From assembly GCF_009696265.1 (NCBI RefSeq), contig NZ_VUMH01000014.1, positions 1-64,000 of the forward strand: a DNA stretch of 64,000 bases, written 5' to 3'. Source of the stretch: Desulfovibrio porci (GTDB lineage Bacteria; Desulfobacterota; Desulfovibrionia; Desulfovibrionales; Desulfovibrionaceae). Positions within the stretch are counted from its first letter, which is position 1. Every line of letters starts with the position of its first letter. This document shows positions 44,888 to 53,442 of the stretch, piece by piece. The notes below the pieces were generated by a model, which saw only the letters and a list, made by a program, of their open reading frames with translations, ran no database searches and was not told where the DNA came from. A program made the position numbers and the translations under genes.

Positions 44888-45930
44888 CAGAGGACCTCCG
44901 CCAGAGCGGCCTTGATGGCCGGGCCATAGGACGGCCGCAGCACGCCCGCCTCGGTGACGATGCCGCTGATCAATGCCGCCGGGGTCACGTCAAAAGCAAA
45001 ATTGTACACCGGCACGTCCACGGGCGTCACGCGCCGCCCGCTGATATGGGTCACCTCCCCGGCGGGGCGCTCCTCAATGGGAATGGCCGCTCCGTCGGCG
45101 GTTTGCGGGTCGATGGTCGAAAGCGGCGCGGCCACATAGAAGGGAATGCCGAAATGCCGCGCCAGCAGGGCCACGCCGAAGGTGCCTATTTTGTTGGCCG
45201 CGTCGCCGTTGGCCGCGATGCGGTCCGCGCCCACCACCACGCGCTGGACAAGGCCTTTCTGCATCAGCAGGGCGCAGGCGTTGTCGCAGGCCACGCTGAC
45301 CGGAATGCCGTCCCGTTGCAGTTCCCAGGCCGTGAGGCGCGCGCCCTGCAAAAAGGGCCGCGTTTCATCGGCAATGACCTGGATGCGCTTGCCCTGCTCC
45401 ACCGCCGCGCGGATCACCCCCAGGGCCGTGCCGTAGCCCGCCGTGGCCAGAGCCCCGGCATTGCAGTGGGTGAGCACCGTGTCTCCGTCCTCCAGGCAGT
45501 CCGCGCCGAAACGTCCCAGAGTCTTGCAGGCGGCCACATCCTCGTCCTGCATGGCCTGGGCCTCGCGCAGAAAAAGCTCCAACAGGGCGGGACGGCTCAG
45601 CTCCCCGGCGGCGCGCCAGCGGGCGCGCAGACGATCCACGGCCCAGCGCAGATTGACGGCCGTGGGCCTGGCCCGCGCAATGTCCTCCAGCGCGGCGGTC
45701 AGGCGCTCTTGCCAGCCCTCGCTTTCATCGCCCGCGGCGGCGGCCAGGGCGCAGCCCCAGGCCGCGGTGACGCCGATGGCGGGCGCGCCGCGCACCACCA
45801 TGGTTTGCAGGGCCGTAATCACCTCTCCGGGCGTGCGGCAGGCAAAATCCGCCTCTTCTTCGGGCAGCAGGCGCTGATCCAGCAGATGCAGCTCCAGAGC
45901 GTCGCGGTCAAAACGGATGTGCTCGTTCAT
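44887..45930 (-). CDS. mtnA: S-methyl-5-thioribose-1-phosphate isomerase
   Basis: A 347-aa enzyme of methionine salvage, isomerising methylthioribose-1-phosphate to methylthioribulose-1-phosphate; it belongs to the eIF2B-alpha-like family. Motifs: [35 protein letters not shown] with the catalytic cysteine, [18 protein letters not shown] with the catalytic aspartate, and [15 protein letters not shown] near the C-terminus. The ATG at 45930 fits the family start; the open frame runs on upstream without coding character. Other mtn genes are absent here. Confidence 0.95.
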   Translation of the reverse strand: MNEHIRFDRDALELHLLDQRLLPEEEADFACRTPGEVITALQTMVVRGAPAIGVTAAWGCALAAAAGDESEGWQERLTAALEDIARARPTAVNLRWAVDRLRARWRAAGELSRPALLELFLREAQAMQDEDVAACKTLGRFGADCLEDGDTVLTHCNAGALATAGYGTALGVIRAAVEQGKRIQVIADETRPFLQGARLTAWELQRDGIPVSVACDNACALLMQKGLVQRVVVGADRIAANGDAANKIGTFGVALLARHFGIPFYVAAPLSTIDPQTADGAAIPIEERPAGEVTHISGRRVTPVDVPVYNFAFDVTPAALISGIVTEAGVLRPSYGPAIKAALAEVL

Positions 45931-46077
45931 GGCGTCTCCTCGCCTTCTGCCATACACGACAATGCGCCTGTTGGCAAAAAGCGCCGGACCGGGCCGCTGG
46001 ACAGCGCCGCACGCCGGGCATAGAGTGCCCCTGCGTCGCGGCATTCCGCCCGCGCCGTTTACCACGCAGGAGGAAAT

Positions 46078-46638
46078 ATGCGTTACGCATGGACATTGCT
46101 GCTGGCCGGTTTCCTGAGCCTGAGTCTGGCGCTGTCGGGCGCGGCCCTGGCGGCTCCGAACGGTTTTACGGAGCACAAACTGCCGGGACTGACCATTGAT
46201 CTGCCCTCTGACTGGCAGATCGCCCCCAAGGAAGCCCTGGCCCAGCTTCAAAAAAAGGCCGGAGACATGAAGATACTGTTGGCGGCCCAGAGTCCGGAAG
46301 TGCCGCAATTCGCCATCATGGAGCAGCCCATAGCCGGAATGGAGCAGGAAGCCTTTGTCAAGCTGGACGACGCCGGCGTTCAGGAAATCTGCGCGCAGGC
46401 CATCAGCGGCTTCAAGCAGGGCGGCGCCACGGAGGTGAACTGCTCGCGCCAGACCACGGCCAAGGGCGCGGCCATGGCCATCACCGCGCTGTTCCCGGCC
46501 AGGGGTCTGTGCAATGTGAGCTGGGGCTTCTACAAAGGCAAAAAAACTCTGGCAGTGAGCGCCATGCTGCGGCAGCGCGACACCAAGCTGCCCGCCAAGC
46601 TGGAAACCGCGCTGAAGAGCATCCGGCTCGGCAAGTAA
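46078..46638 (+). CDS. Secreted small protein of unknown function
   Basis: A 186-aa protein with a strong signal peptide ([20 protein letters not shown], probable cleavage after ALA-A). The mature part starts [20 protein letters not shown] and has two cysteines that could form a disulfide. The LPSDWQ-type opening resembles small periplasmic lipid- or protein-binding domains, but I cannot name it. CAGGAGG precedes the ATG and a clear terminator follows. Confidence 0.75.
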   Translation: MRYAWTLLLAGFLSLSLALSGAALAAPNGFTEHKLPGLTIDLPSDWQIAPKEALAQLQKKAGDMKILLAAQSPEVPQFAIMEQPIAGMEQEAFVKLDDAGVQEICAQAISGFKQGGATEVNCSRQTTAKGAAMAITALFPARGLCNVSWGFYKGKKTLAVSAMLRQRDTKLPAKLETALKSIRLGK

Positions 46639-46662
46639 GCAGTCTGCCGGAAACGGATTTTC

Positions 46663-46692
46663 AAAAGGCCGCGTCATCTGGTGCGGCCTTTT
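46663..46692. terminator. Terminator after the secreted protein gene
   Basis: AAAAGGCCGC (46663-46672) pairs with GCGGCCTTTT (46683-46692). The symmetrical A and T runs allow use by the convergent gene too. Confidence 0.8.
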
Positions 46693-46710
46693 GCGTGGGG
46701 AGACCGGGCC

Positions 46711-47043
46711 TTAACCCTGGTTCCCGAAACGCGCCGCCTGCTCCTTGAGTACCCGGTCCAGAGCCAGAAGCAGACGCCGGACCGAAACCGGGTTCATCAC
46801 AATGCGCCGGTCCAGGCCCACGGCCAGAAGCTGTTCGTCCGCACCGCCCGCCGCGTCGCGCCTGTTCAGGTTTTCGGGCAGGCTCAGGCCGCAGCAGAGC
46901 ACGATTTCCCCGGCCGTGCAGCGGATCTGGAAGACATTGGCGGTTACGGATCGTGCCGCCCGTATATTGTTTGTTCCGACCGCATGATGGAAGCGCACAT
47001 TGCTTTCCCCGGGCGGGACGGGTAAAGTCGGCTTGCAAAGCAT
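46711..47043 (-). CDS. DUF3467-like small protein
   Basis: A 110-aa protein. The middle and end, TANVFQIRCTAGEIVLCCGL and RRIVMNPVSVRRLLLALDRVL, resemble the DUF3467 family (a beta strand, then a RIVxxPxxxxxLLxxL helix). Function unknown. Convergent with the secreted protein gene through a shared terminator. The first 30 residues are poorly family-like, so the true start may be further downstream. Confidence 0.55.
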   Translation of the reverse strand: MLCKPTLPVPPGESNVRFHHAVGTNNIRAARSVTANVFQIRCTAGEIVLCCGLSLPENLNRRDAAGGADEQLLAVGLDRRIVMNPVSVRRLLLALDRVLKEQAARFGNQG

Positions 47044-47166
47044 GAACCTTTATCGCTCGTAATCTCTGGCCAGATTAAAATCGCAGGCAAGTTAACCGAA
47101 ATATTGACCAGAAAGTAAGATTTGTCCCTATTTTTTCTGAAATTCTGTTTTTTAATCCCAAATTCC
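47044..47166. other. AT-rich spacer upstream of the DUF3467-like gene
   Basis: Low-G+C sequence without a gene, probably containing the minus-strand promoter of the DUF3467-like gene. No clear boxes could be fixed. Confidence 0.35.
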
Positions 47167-47434
47167 GGGCAGGTGAACGGGACGAACACCTGCCCAATAC
47201 GGACGTAGCCCTGAAAATCCGTCAGCGGACCGGATTTTCAGTCGAAGGGCTGTTCTTTGGGCGCGGCCCCATGCGCGTGGGGACGACCTTTGCGTCGTCT
47301 CCGCAGGGAGGAACCCGCCGCCTGAACGGATGCGGTTCCGGCGCTGCCCAGATGCCGCGTTTAAAGCGAAGAACAACATTTCGGAGCCAAAAAGGGGAGC
47401 GTCTTCTCTCAGAGAGGGGTGTTTCCTTTTTGGC
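47167..47434 (+). ncRNA. Candidate structured RNA or leader upstream of flhF
   Basis: A gene-free stretch with four or five consecutive stems. GGGCAGGTG (47167-47175) pairs with 47187-47195. CTGAAAATCCG (47211-47221) pairs with 47231-47241 inside an outer AGCCCT/AGGGCT pair (47207-47212 with 47246-47251). GACGAC (47282-47287) pairs with 47294-47299. A terminal stem GCCAAAAAGG (47386-47395) pairs with 47425-47434 before a T-rich stretch. It matches no riboswitch, 6S, SRP, RNase P or tmRNA signature I know. It could be a small RNA or an attenuating leader of the flhF operon about 100 bp downstream. Confidence 0.4.
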
Positions 47435-47538
47435 CCTTATTTTGCATTCTCTTTTTCGCCGTCAGACAAGCGACATGGCGGACGGCATGTACAGGCGACA
47501 ACCGGCGGCGCATACGCCGCGAGGCAAAGGAACGGACC

Positions 47539-48588
47539 ATGCAGGTAAAGACATTCACCGGCGCCACATCGCAAGAGGTTCTTGCCCGGGTCAAGGCTGA
47601 AATGGGGCCTGATGCCGTCATTCTGGGCAACCGCACCTACCGCAAAAACGGCGTGGTCCAGCATGAAATCACCGCCGGACTCGAGCGGCAGAGCCCCGGT
47701 GAGGCGGCCTCGGGCGCGCCCAGCGGCTGGGGCGAATGGCACAAGGAGTGGATGCAGATCAAGGATCAGCTTTTCGCTCTGATGAAGCCCGCCATCCAGC
47801 TGGAACGCCTCACCCCCCGGCAGCGCGTGGCTCTGGAATATTTGCAGCGTGAGGGCGTTTCCGACGCCGTGGCTGTGGATCTGTACAAGCGTCTGTTGGC
47901 CGAGCCCGGCGCGTCGGTGCTGGAATGCCTTTGCGGCATGGTGCCGGTCAAGGCCTGGGGCCCGGCGCAATGGGTCCAGCGCGTGCACCTGCTGGTGGGG
48001 CCCTTCGGCTTCGGCAAAACCACCACGGCGTTGCGCTTCGCCCTGTATCTGCGCAAAAGCGAGCCGGAGGCACGCATCGCCTTCATCAACGCCGATTGTC
48101 TGCGCGGCAACGGCCGCCTGACCCTGCGTCACTGGGCCGAGCTTTCCAATTTCACCTACCTGGAAGCGCCCGACAAGGCCGGTATGGAACATGCTCTGGC
48201 AGCCGTCAAAGACGCGCGCGCCGTGTTCGTGGACGTGCCGGGCCTGGCGCGCGGGCAGAATCTCGCCCAATGGCGGACGGAGATGGGGCTGGACCAGCCG
48301 GACATGGAAGAGGCCGCCACCCATCTGGTGCTTTCGCCCTTCTGCAATGCCCTCCAGACGCAGGAATTTTTACAGCGCTATCAGAGTGAAGGGCCGGGCA
48401 GTCTGGTCTGGACCAAACTGGACGAGGCCGTGAGTTTCGGCAGCATCGTCAACGTGGCCTGCGCGGCCGGGCTGCCGGTTTCGGCGCTGTCTTTCGGCGC
48501 AGAACTCAAGGAAAGCCTCGCCCCGGCCACGGAACCACTGATCTGGCGGCTGATCTTCAAACGTCAAATTCCCGGCCAGGCGGCCTGA
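47539..48588 (+). CDS. flhF: Flagellar GTPase FlhF
   Basis: A 349-aa SRP-type GTPase that sets polar flagellum position and number. It begins MQVKTFTGATSQEVLARVK and GPDAVILGNRTYRKNG, typical of FlhF. The P-loop is GPFGFGKTTTALRFAL (residue about 155), unusual in having GPFGFGKTT where GPTGVGKTT is common. An INADCLRGNG segment and VDVPGL follow. The guanine-specificity loop reads WTKLDEAV. The ATG at 47539 matches the family start. It leads the flhF-flhG-fliA-cheY block. Confidence 0.92.
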   Translation: MQVKTFTGATSQEVLARVKAEMGPDAVILGNRTYRKNGVVQHEITAGLERQSPGEAASGAPSGWGEWHKEWMQIKDQLFALMKPAIQLERLTPRQRVALEYLQREGVSDAVAVDLYKRLLAEPGASVLECLCGMVPVKAWGPAQWVQRVHLLVGPFGFGKTTTALRFALYLRKSEPEARIAFINADCLRGNGRLTLRHWAELSNFTYLEAPDKAGMEHALAAVKDARAVFVDVPGLARGQNLAQWRTEMGLDQPDMEEAATHLVLSPFCNALQTQEFLQRYQSEGPGSLVWTKLDEAVSFGSIVNVACAAGLPVSALSFGAELKESLAPATEPLIWRLIFKRQIPGQAA

Positions 48589-48630
48589 ACGCGCCAGGCC
48601 CAGAGCATACAAACAATGCGGAGCAGACAG

Positions 48631-49443
48631 ATGAGCGGCACATTCCCTCTGGTATTTTCCGTCACTTCCGGCAAGGGCGGCGTCGGCAAGACCAATCTTT
48701 CGGTCAACCTGGCGCTCTGCCTGGCCCAGCTCAACAAGCGGGTGGCCCTGATCGACGCCGATCTGGGCCTTGCCAATGTGGACGTGCTGCTGGGCCTGAC
48801 CCCGCAGAAAAACCTGTTCCACCTTTTCCACGAGGGCGCGACCCTGCGGGAAATCCTCTTCCCCACGCCGTACGGCTTTGACATTCTTCCAGCCTCCTCC
48901 GGCATGAGCGAAATGCTCACCCTCTCCACCGGCCAGAAGCTGGAGCTGCTGGAAGCCGTGGGCGAACTGGAGGACGAGCTGGATTATCTCATTGTGGATA
49001 CCGGCGCGGGCATCAGCGACAATGTGCTCTATTTCAACATGGCCGTTCAGGAACGCCTGGTGGTGCTCACCCCCGAGCCCACCTCGCTGACCGACGCCTA
49101 TGCCCTGATCAAGGTGCTCAAGCTCACCCACGGGGTGGAACATTTCAAGGTCTGCGTGAATATGGCGCCGGACCTCAAGACCGCCAAGGATATATTCATC
49201 CGCCTGCACCAGGCCTGCGACCACTTCCTCAGCGGCGTGTCCCTGGATCTGGTGGGCGTGATTCCGCGCGACACGGGCGTGCGCAAGGCGGTGGTGCAGC
49301 AGCTGCCCTTCTGCGTCAGCGATCCCCAAAGCCCGGCCGCCAAGGCCACGCTGCAACTGGCCAAGACCATCGCCGCCTGGGAAGCTCCGGAAAATCTGGA
49401 CGGCAATATCAAATTTTTCTGGAAAAAACTGCTGTTCCGTTGA
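48631..49443 (+). CDS. flhG: FlhG/MinD-type ATPase
   Basis: A 270-aa ParA/MinD ATPase partner of FlhF, controlling flagellar number. Deviant Walker A SGKGGVGKTNLSVNLAL lies near the N-terminus, DADLGLANVDVLLGL next, and DYLIVDTGAGISD for Walker B. I chose the ATG at 48631 because GGAG lies 9 bp upstream; an earlier ATG at 48616 would add five residues and has no ribosome site. Follows flhF by 42 bp. Confidence 0.93.
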   Translation: MSGTFPLVFSVTSGKGGVGKTNLSVNLALCLAQLNKRVALIDADLGLANVDVLLGLTPQKNLFHLFHEGATLREILFPTPYGFDILPASSGMSEMLTLSTGQKLELLEAVGELEDELDYLIVDTGAGISDNVLYFNMAVQERLVVLTPEPTSLTDAYALIKVLKLTHGVEHFKVCVNMAPDLKTAKDIFIRLHQACDHFLSGVSLDLVGVIPRDTGVRKAVVQQLPFCVSDPQSPAAKATLQLAKTIAAWEAPENLDGNIKFFWKKLLFR

Positions 49444-49578
49444 CGGAACAGAACTTGCATTAATCTCAACAGGTTCATTTCTCCGTCGTCCGGCCGGGCG
49501 GGCTGAGGGCGGCGGCAACACTACGGGCATGCGGGCATGCCGGAGGAAGAAGAGGCACGAACCGGAAAGGAACGACAC

Positions 49579-50361
49579 ATGAAAACCGGCACAGCGCAGG
49601 CACAACAGGCAAGTCCCTGGGAAGCGCTTGAAACCGGCGCCACAGCCTGGGAGAATTTCTCCTCGGCTGAACAGGAAGATGTGGTCCGGCATTACGCGCC
49701 CAAGATCCGTTTTCTGGCATTGCGGCTCAAAGCCAAGCTGCCCCGCAGTGTGGAGCTGAGCGAAATGATCAGCTCCGGCACTCTCGGGCTTATGGAAGCT
49801 CTGGGCAAATTCCGGCCGCAGCTGGGCATCCGCTTTGAAACCTACGCCGAAAACCGCATCCGGGGAGCCATGCTGGACGAACTGCGTCGGCTGGACTGGT
49901 TCCCCCGCTCCCTGCGCCAGCGCGTGCGTGTGCTGGACGAGGCTCTGCGCAAGGTCGAACACGAACAGGGCCGCCAGGCCACCGAAGAAGAACTGCAAGA
50001 CATCACCGGCCTGGATCTGCGCGACGTGCGCCAGGGCCTGGAAGCCCTGCAGAATCAGCTCTGGCTTTCCCTGGACGCCATTCAGGACACCCTGGCCGGC
50101 GAGGGACCGGAAAGCGGCGGCGAGCCATACAGCAACACGGCCCTGCGTGAACTCGTGGAACGAGTCGCGCCGCTGATCGAGCGCTTGACGCCCAGAGAAA
50201 AGTTGGTACTGTCATTATACTATACAGACGAATTAAATATGCGTGAAACGGCTGAAATCATGGGGATTACCGAAGGCCGCGTCTCGCAGTTGCATTCGCA
50301 GGCCCTGGGCCGTCTGCGCAAAGAGTTTGTCAGCCTGTACGGCGACTCCGCGGAAATGTAA
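49579..50361 (+). CDS. fliA: Flagellar sigma factor FliA (sigma-28)
   Basis: A 260-aa sigma-28 factor for late flagellar and chemotaxis genes. Region 2 reads HYAPKIRFLALRLKAKLP and IRFETYAENRIRGAMLDELR, with the DWFPRS motif typical of FliA. Region 4 has LTPREKLVLSLYYTDELN and the helix-turn-helix METAEIMGITEGRVSQLH-type segment. The ATG at 49579 is preceded by GGAAAGGAACG; an upstream ATG at 49537 would add a charged 14-residue extension and is less likely. Confidence 0.94.
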   Translation: MKTGTAQAQQASPWEALETGATAWENFSSAEQEDVVRHYAPKIRFLALRLKAKLPRSVELSEMISSGTLGLMEALGKFRPQLGIRFETYAENRIRGAMLDELRRLDWFPRSLRQRVRVLDEALRKVEHEQGRQATEEELQDITGLDLRDVRQGLEALQNQLWLSLDAIQDTLAGEGPESGGEPYSNTALRELVERVAPLIERLTPREKLVLSLYYTDELNMRETAEIMGITEGRVSQLHSQALGRLRKEFVSLYGDSAEM

Positions 50362-50453
50362 ATGTAGCGGAAACAGACAGACGGACTTTGCGTTGCAGTA
50401 CGAACGCGTCAGCGTTATGCCGCTTCGTCCGGACCACCTAAGGAGTATACATC

Positions 50454-50834
50454 ATGCCTTATAATCCTAATATGCGCGTTCTCATTGTGGATGATTTTTC
50501 CACCATGCGCCGCATTGTGCGTAACATTCTGCGCCAGATCGGCTTCACCAACGTGGTTGAAGCCGATGACGGCACCACGGCCTGGGAAGTGCTCAACCGT
50601 GAAAAAATCGAATTCATCGTTTCCGACTGGAACATGCCCCAGATGACCGGCATTGACCTGCTGCGCAAGGTGCGCGCCAGCGAACAGTTCGCTGATATTC
50701 CATTCCTGATGGTCACGGCCGAGGCCCAGCAGGAAAACATCATCGAAGCGGTGCAGGCCAAGGTGTCCAATTACATCGTCAAGCCGTTCACCGCCGACAC
50801 CATGAAACAGAAGATCGACAAAATTTTTCCGTAG
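50454..50834 (+). CDS. cheY: Chemotaxis response regulator CheY
   Basis: A 126-aa single-domain receiver. The acidic pair lies in RVLIVDDFSTMRR, the phospho-acceptor Asp in SDWNMPQMTG, the threonine in MVTAEAQ and the lysine in VKPFTADT, followed by the C-terminal helix. The high similarity to enteric CheY (DDFSTMRRIVRN, NMPNMDG-type) indicates a flagellar-motor-binding regulator. Placed directly after fliA, 92 bp downstream. Confidence 0.95.
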   Translation: MPYNPNMRVLIVDDFSTMRRIVRNILRQIGFTNVVEADDGTTAWEVLNREKIEFIVSDWNMPQMTGIDLLRKVRASEQFADIPFLMVTAEAQQENIIEAVQAKVSNYIVKPFTADTMKQKIDKIFP

Positions 50835-51031
50835 CGCGGCAAGATCCGCGCTTGCCGCCTTCGCCGCAACGGACCGCCGACATTTCTCCGGCCCGCGCAA
50901 TCTCCATGGCCGACGCCCCGCGCCGCGGGGTCTGACAGCGTTCATAGCGGCGGCGTGACGGCGGCAACCGGCCCGGCTTCACGGCAGTGCGGGAACCGCC
51001 GCATCTTTTCAGGCCATCCGGGAGTATACTC

Positions 51032-51703
51032 GTGGCAGACGAAACCGATCTCAAAGCTCCCCCCAAGGATGAAGTGCAGGTCCGCCTGGGGCCGGACCCC
51101 GGCCAGACCAAGGTGGAGCTGGACCTGGACGACGCGCCCTTTCTCCAGGTGCCGGAAGACGACCTGCCCACCGAGCAGGAGGACAACGCCCCCGCTCCCC
51201 CTGAAGAAGACGAAAGCGCTGCCCGGAACAGGAAAAAGAAAAAAAAGCTGCTTATCATGGCCGGAGCGGGCGCGGCCCTGCTGCTGGTTCTGGGCGCGGC
51301 CGGCTGGTGGTTTTTTCTGCGCACGCCGCCGCCCGCACCCGATATCCCCGCGCCCGAGGTCATCGTGGTGCCCTCCAAGCCGGCCGTGCAGGTCCAGCCC
51401 GATTACATCAAGGAATTTGCGCCGTTTTTGGTGCCGGGCGTCGACGCCAAGGGTGAAACCCGCTTTCTGATCTGCAAATTTTCCGCGTTGAGCAAGAATC
51501 CCGGCCTGGGCAAGGAAATGGACCACAAGATGATTTCCCTGCGCGACGCCATGTATTACTATCTGCGCAGCAAAAGCAGCGACTATCTGACGGACTCCCG
51601 GAACAGACCGGCCATCAAGCAGGATCTGACCGCCGTGCTCAATGATTGTCTGACCCAGGGCAAGATTGAAGACATCCTGTTTGAAAGCTATCTGAATGAA
51701 TAA
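51032..51703 (+). CDS. FliL-like membrane protein
   Basis: A 223-aa protein: an acidic, Pro-rich cytoplasmic stretch of about 75 residues, a KKKKK basic patch, one membrane helix near residues 80-102 (LLIMAGAGAALLLVLGAAG), a Pro-rich linker, then a periplasmic domain with a SLRDAMYYYLRSKS segment like FliL. FliL supports the stator complex. The start is a GTG at 51032, decided by GGGAG seven bases upstream. Assigned by topology and operon position after cheY; sequence match to FliL is moderate. Confidence 0.7.
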   Translation: MADETDLKAPPKDEVQVRLGPDPGQTKVELDLDDAPFLQVPEDDLPTEQEDNAPAPPEEDESAARNRKKKKKLLIMAGAGAALLLVLGAAGWWFFLRTPPPAPDIPAPEVIVVPSKPAVQVQPDYIKEFAPFLVPGVDAKGETRFLICKFSALSKNPGLGKEMDHKMISLRDAMYYYLRSKSSDYLTDSRNRPAIKQDLTAVLNDCLTQGKIEDILFESYLNE

Positions 51704-51861
51704 GGGGCCGTTATCGCCCTGTACCGCATTGCAAGGGTAACAGTTCCGTATCGTTGCGGAGTGGCAAACAAAAAGCGTGTTTTTTATTGTTCACGGCGAC
51801 GCCGTCGGCGCAGCTTCCTTCAGATTTTGAAGTGGTGCATGGCGGAATTAACCGCAAGGTC
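51704..51861. other. Gap downstream of the fliL-like gene
   Basis: No gene. The stretch contains a TGAAGTGG-type direct fragment and runs into the first CAGCCCTCATT repeat copy at 51862. Nothing else was identified. Confidence 0.3.
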
Positions 51862-52035
51862 CAGCCCTCATTCAACCGCCGCCCGCGAAAAGCTGCATTT
51901 TTTCGGACGGCAAGGCGCAAAGGAGAAATTGGGCGAGGCAGTATCAAACATACCGCAAGATCAATTTCCCCATTGCAAGGCCGCAGGACGGAAAAAGACA
52001 GCTTCGCAGCAGGCTGTTCAATGAAGACCGAGCCC
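51862..52035 (+). repeat. CAGCCCTCATT repeat family, copy A
   Basis: Starts CAGCCCTCATTCAACCGCC and aligns throughout with copy B (52817-53039) read in reverse. Shared segments include CGCGAAAAGCTG, GCAAGGCGCAAA and GAAATTGG/GAATTGG. It ends in a degenerate inverted end near 52035. Noncoding, directly upstream of the next gene. Confidence 0.65.
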
Positions 52036-52072
52036 AGGTGAGGACGTTCCGAAGGACGTCCGGGGAATCGCC

Positions 52073-52396
52073 ATGAGCATTGACGCCACCATGGCCGTGC
52101 TCTACGCCCAGACAGGATTGGCCGCGCCCCTGGCCAATGCCGCCGCCGTAGCCCCACAGGCTTCGTTGGCCATGTCGCGTGTTCTGGCTGCCGAAATGGC
52201 CCGCCAGGAGCAGCAACAGATCGAAAAAACAGAAAAAACCGAAGGCCCCAACATTGCGCCCGACGGGCACGGCGGAGGCAACACGCATTTCGGCAGTCGT
52301 CGCCGCAAGCGCCCCCCGCTGCACGAAGCCGAAGACGAAGAGCCGCGCGCCTCTTCCTCGCCGCTGGTGGGCAATCTGCTGAACGTCAAAGTATGA
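52073..52396 (+). CDS. Small unknown protein in the flagellar block
   Basis: A 107-aa protein: a mildly hydrophobic Ala-rich N-terminal half (residues 1-45), then a charged, Gln/Glu/Lys-rich stretch and a basic patch (SRRRKRPP) before an acidic tail. No recognised domain. CGGGGAATCGCC precedes the ATG. The stop overlaps the next start as ATGA, so the two are coupled and both may serve motility. Confidence 0.6.
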   Translation: MSIDATMAVLYAQTGLAAPLANAAAVAPQASLAMSRVLAAEMARQEQQQIEKTEKTEGPNIAPDGHGGGNTHFGSRRRKRPPLHEAEDEEPRASSSPLVGNLLNVKV

Positions 52397-52815
52397 ACGA
52401 CACCCTCTTTTTTGCGCTGGTCATTGCCTTGTCCCTGCTGGAGCTGCTTATTCTGGGCGGCGTGCTCTTCTTTTACCTGCGTCTGCGCCGCTCCGAAGGC
52501 CTGCTCAATACCTTGCAGGACAATCAGGAAAATCTGCTGGCCCGCATTGAGATGAACGCCCGCCTGGAGCGGGAAATCGTGGCGACCTTCGCCCAGCGCC
52601 AGGCCGAACTGCGCAGCCTGGACGAAAAGCTGGAAGAACGCGCCCAGGAATTGCGACGCCTGCTGGAACAGGCCGAAGGCATCTGCCGCTCGCCGCAATT
52701 TTTGCGCGAAATCATCCTCAACGGTCGCCGCAAGGGTCTCTCCAGCCGCCAGATCGCCCGCAACGCCGGGCTCAGCGTGGATGAGGTGGAACTGATTCTG
52801 GCCCAGAATCCCTAG
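52393..52815 (+). CDS. DUF2802-like membrane-anchored protein
   Basis: A 140-aa protein with one N-terminal membrane helix (about residues 5-28), a long coiled coil (residues 35-90, heptad-like with RQAELRSLDEKLEERAQELRR-type spacing) and a C-terminal helix-turn-helix-like tail reading GLSSRQIARNAGLSVDEVEL. This matches DUF2802 proteins, which accompany flagellar and chemotaxis genes. Function unknown. Start overlaps the preceding stop. Confidence 0.7.
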   Translation: MNDTLFFALVIALSLLELLILGGVLFFYLRLRRSEGLLNTLQDNQENLLARIEMNARLEREIVATFAQRQAELRSLDEKLEERAQELRRLLEQAEGICRSPQFLREIILNGRRKGLSSRQIARNAGLSVDEVELILAQNP

Positions 52816-52816
52816 G

Positions 52817-53039
52817 CTCAGCCCTCATTAATCCGCCTGCTGCAAAGCCGCCTTTTTCCATACAGCGGCGTTGCAATGTAGAAATTGACCTTGCAGTGCG
52901 CTAGCCGTTGGGCAGCGGAGCCGCCTTACGGATAACGAGAGCAGCGCTATGCCGGTACAGCTTCAGCCAATTCCTGCTTTGCGCCTTGCTGCTTGAAAAA
53001 ATTCAGCTTTTCGCGGTCGGCGGTTTAATGAGGGCTGAG
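52817..53039 (-). repeat. CAGCCCTCATT repeat family, copy B
   Basis: Bounded by CTCAGCCCTCATTAATCCG (52817) and the near-perfect inverse ending at 53039, about 223 bp. Interior noncoding. Homologous in reverse orientation to 51862-52035. Confidence 0.7.
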
Positions 53040-53060
53040 TTTGGGGGCTGTTTCTGGAAC

Positions 53061-53274
53061 AAGTTAACTTTAAAAATTGCTCACAGAGTCGAGCAAAGCG
53101 AGACTCATCTCTGCTCTCTTCATCCGTAACTCGCTTCGCTCGAACGGCTGAAGGCGCCGCGACGCCGGAGTAGCCGCAACTCACTTGCGGCGTATAGCTC
53201 CGGCGGAGGCGAGAAACTCACGGGCCAGAACATCGAGTCCCGGCCATGTATAATCTTAAAGTTAATTCGCTCTA
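53061..53274 (-). repeat. TAGAGC-bounded MITE-like element, copy 2
   Basis: Read in reverse it matches 42323-42489 over most of its length, including TTAAAGTTAATTCGCTCTA at the end (53274) and a shared CATCTCTGCTCTCTTCATCC core. It carries about 50 extra bases (around 53162-53225) absent from the other copy. It lies 21 bp beyond copy B of the CAGCCCTCATT family, making a repeat mosaic. Confidence 0.65.
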
Positions 53275-53442
53275 AATCAGAGTAATCTTACCGACCCAAA
53301 AGCGACGCCGCTACCGATTCCCGCATGGCTTTTTTTGCCAACGGAGATCGACAACGGCAGTTTGTATTTTTTGACGGGATTACCTCTGAAACGCCAGGCG
53401 TAAAGGTATTCCGTTCCGGGATCTGTGCTTTCAGCTTCGCAC
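53275..53442. other. Gap downstream of the amidase gene
   Basis: The last stretch of a 627-bp gene-free region (52816-53442) that is otherwise repeats. Minus-strand translation here gives a plausible-looking tail but no ribosome site or recognised family; left unannotated. Confidence 0.3.

Noticed and set aside
47167-47434. c-di-GMP (GEMM) or cobalamin riboswitch upstream of flhF
   Set aside because: The conserved cores of both classes are absent; only generic stems are seen.
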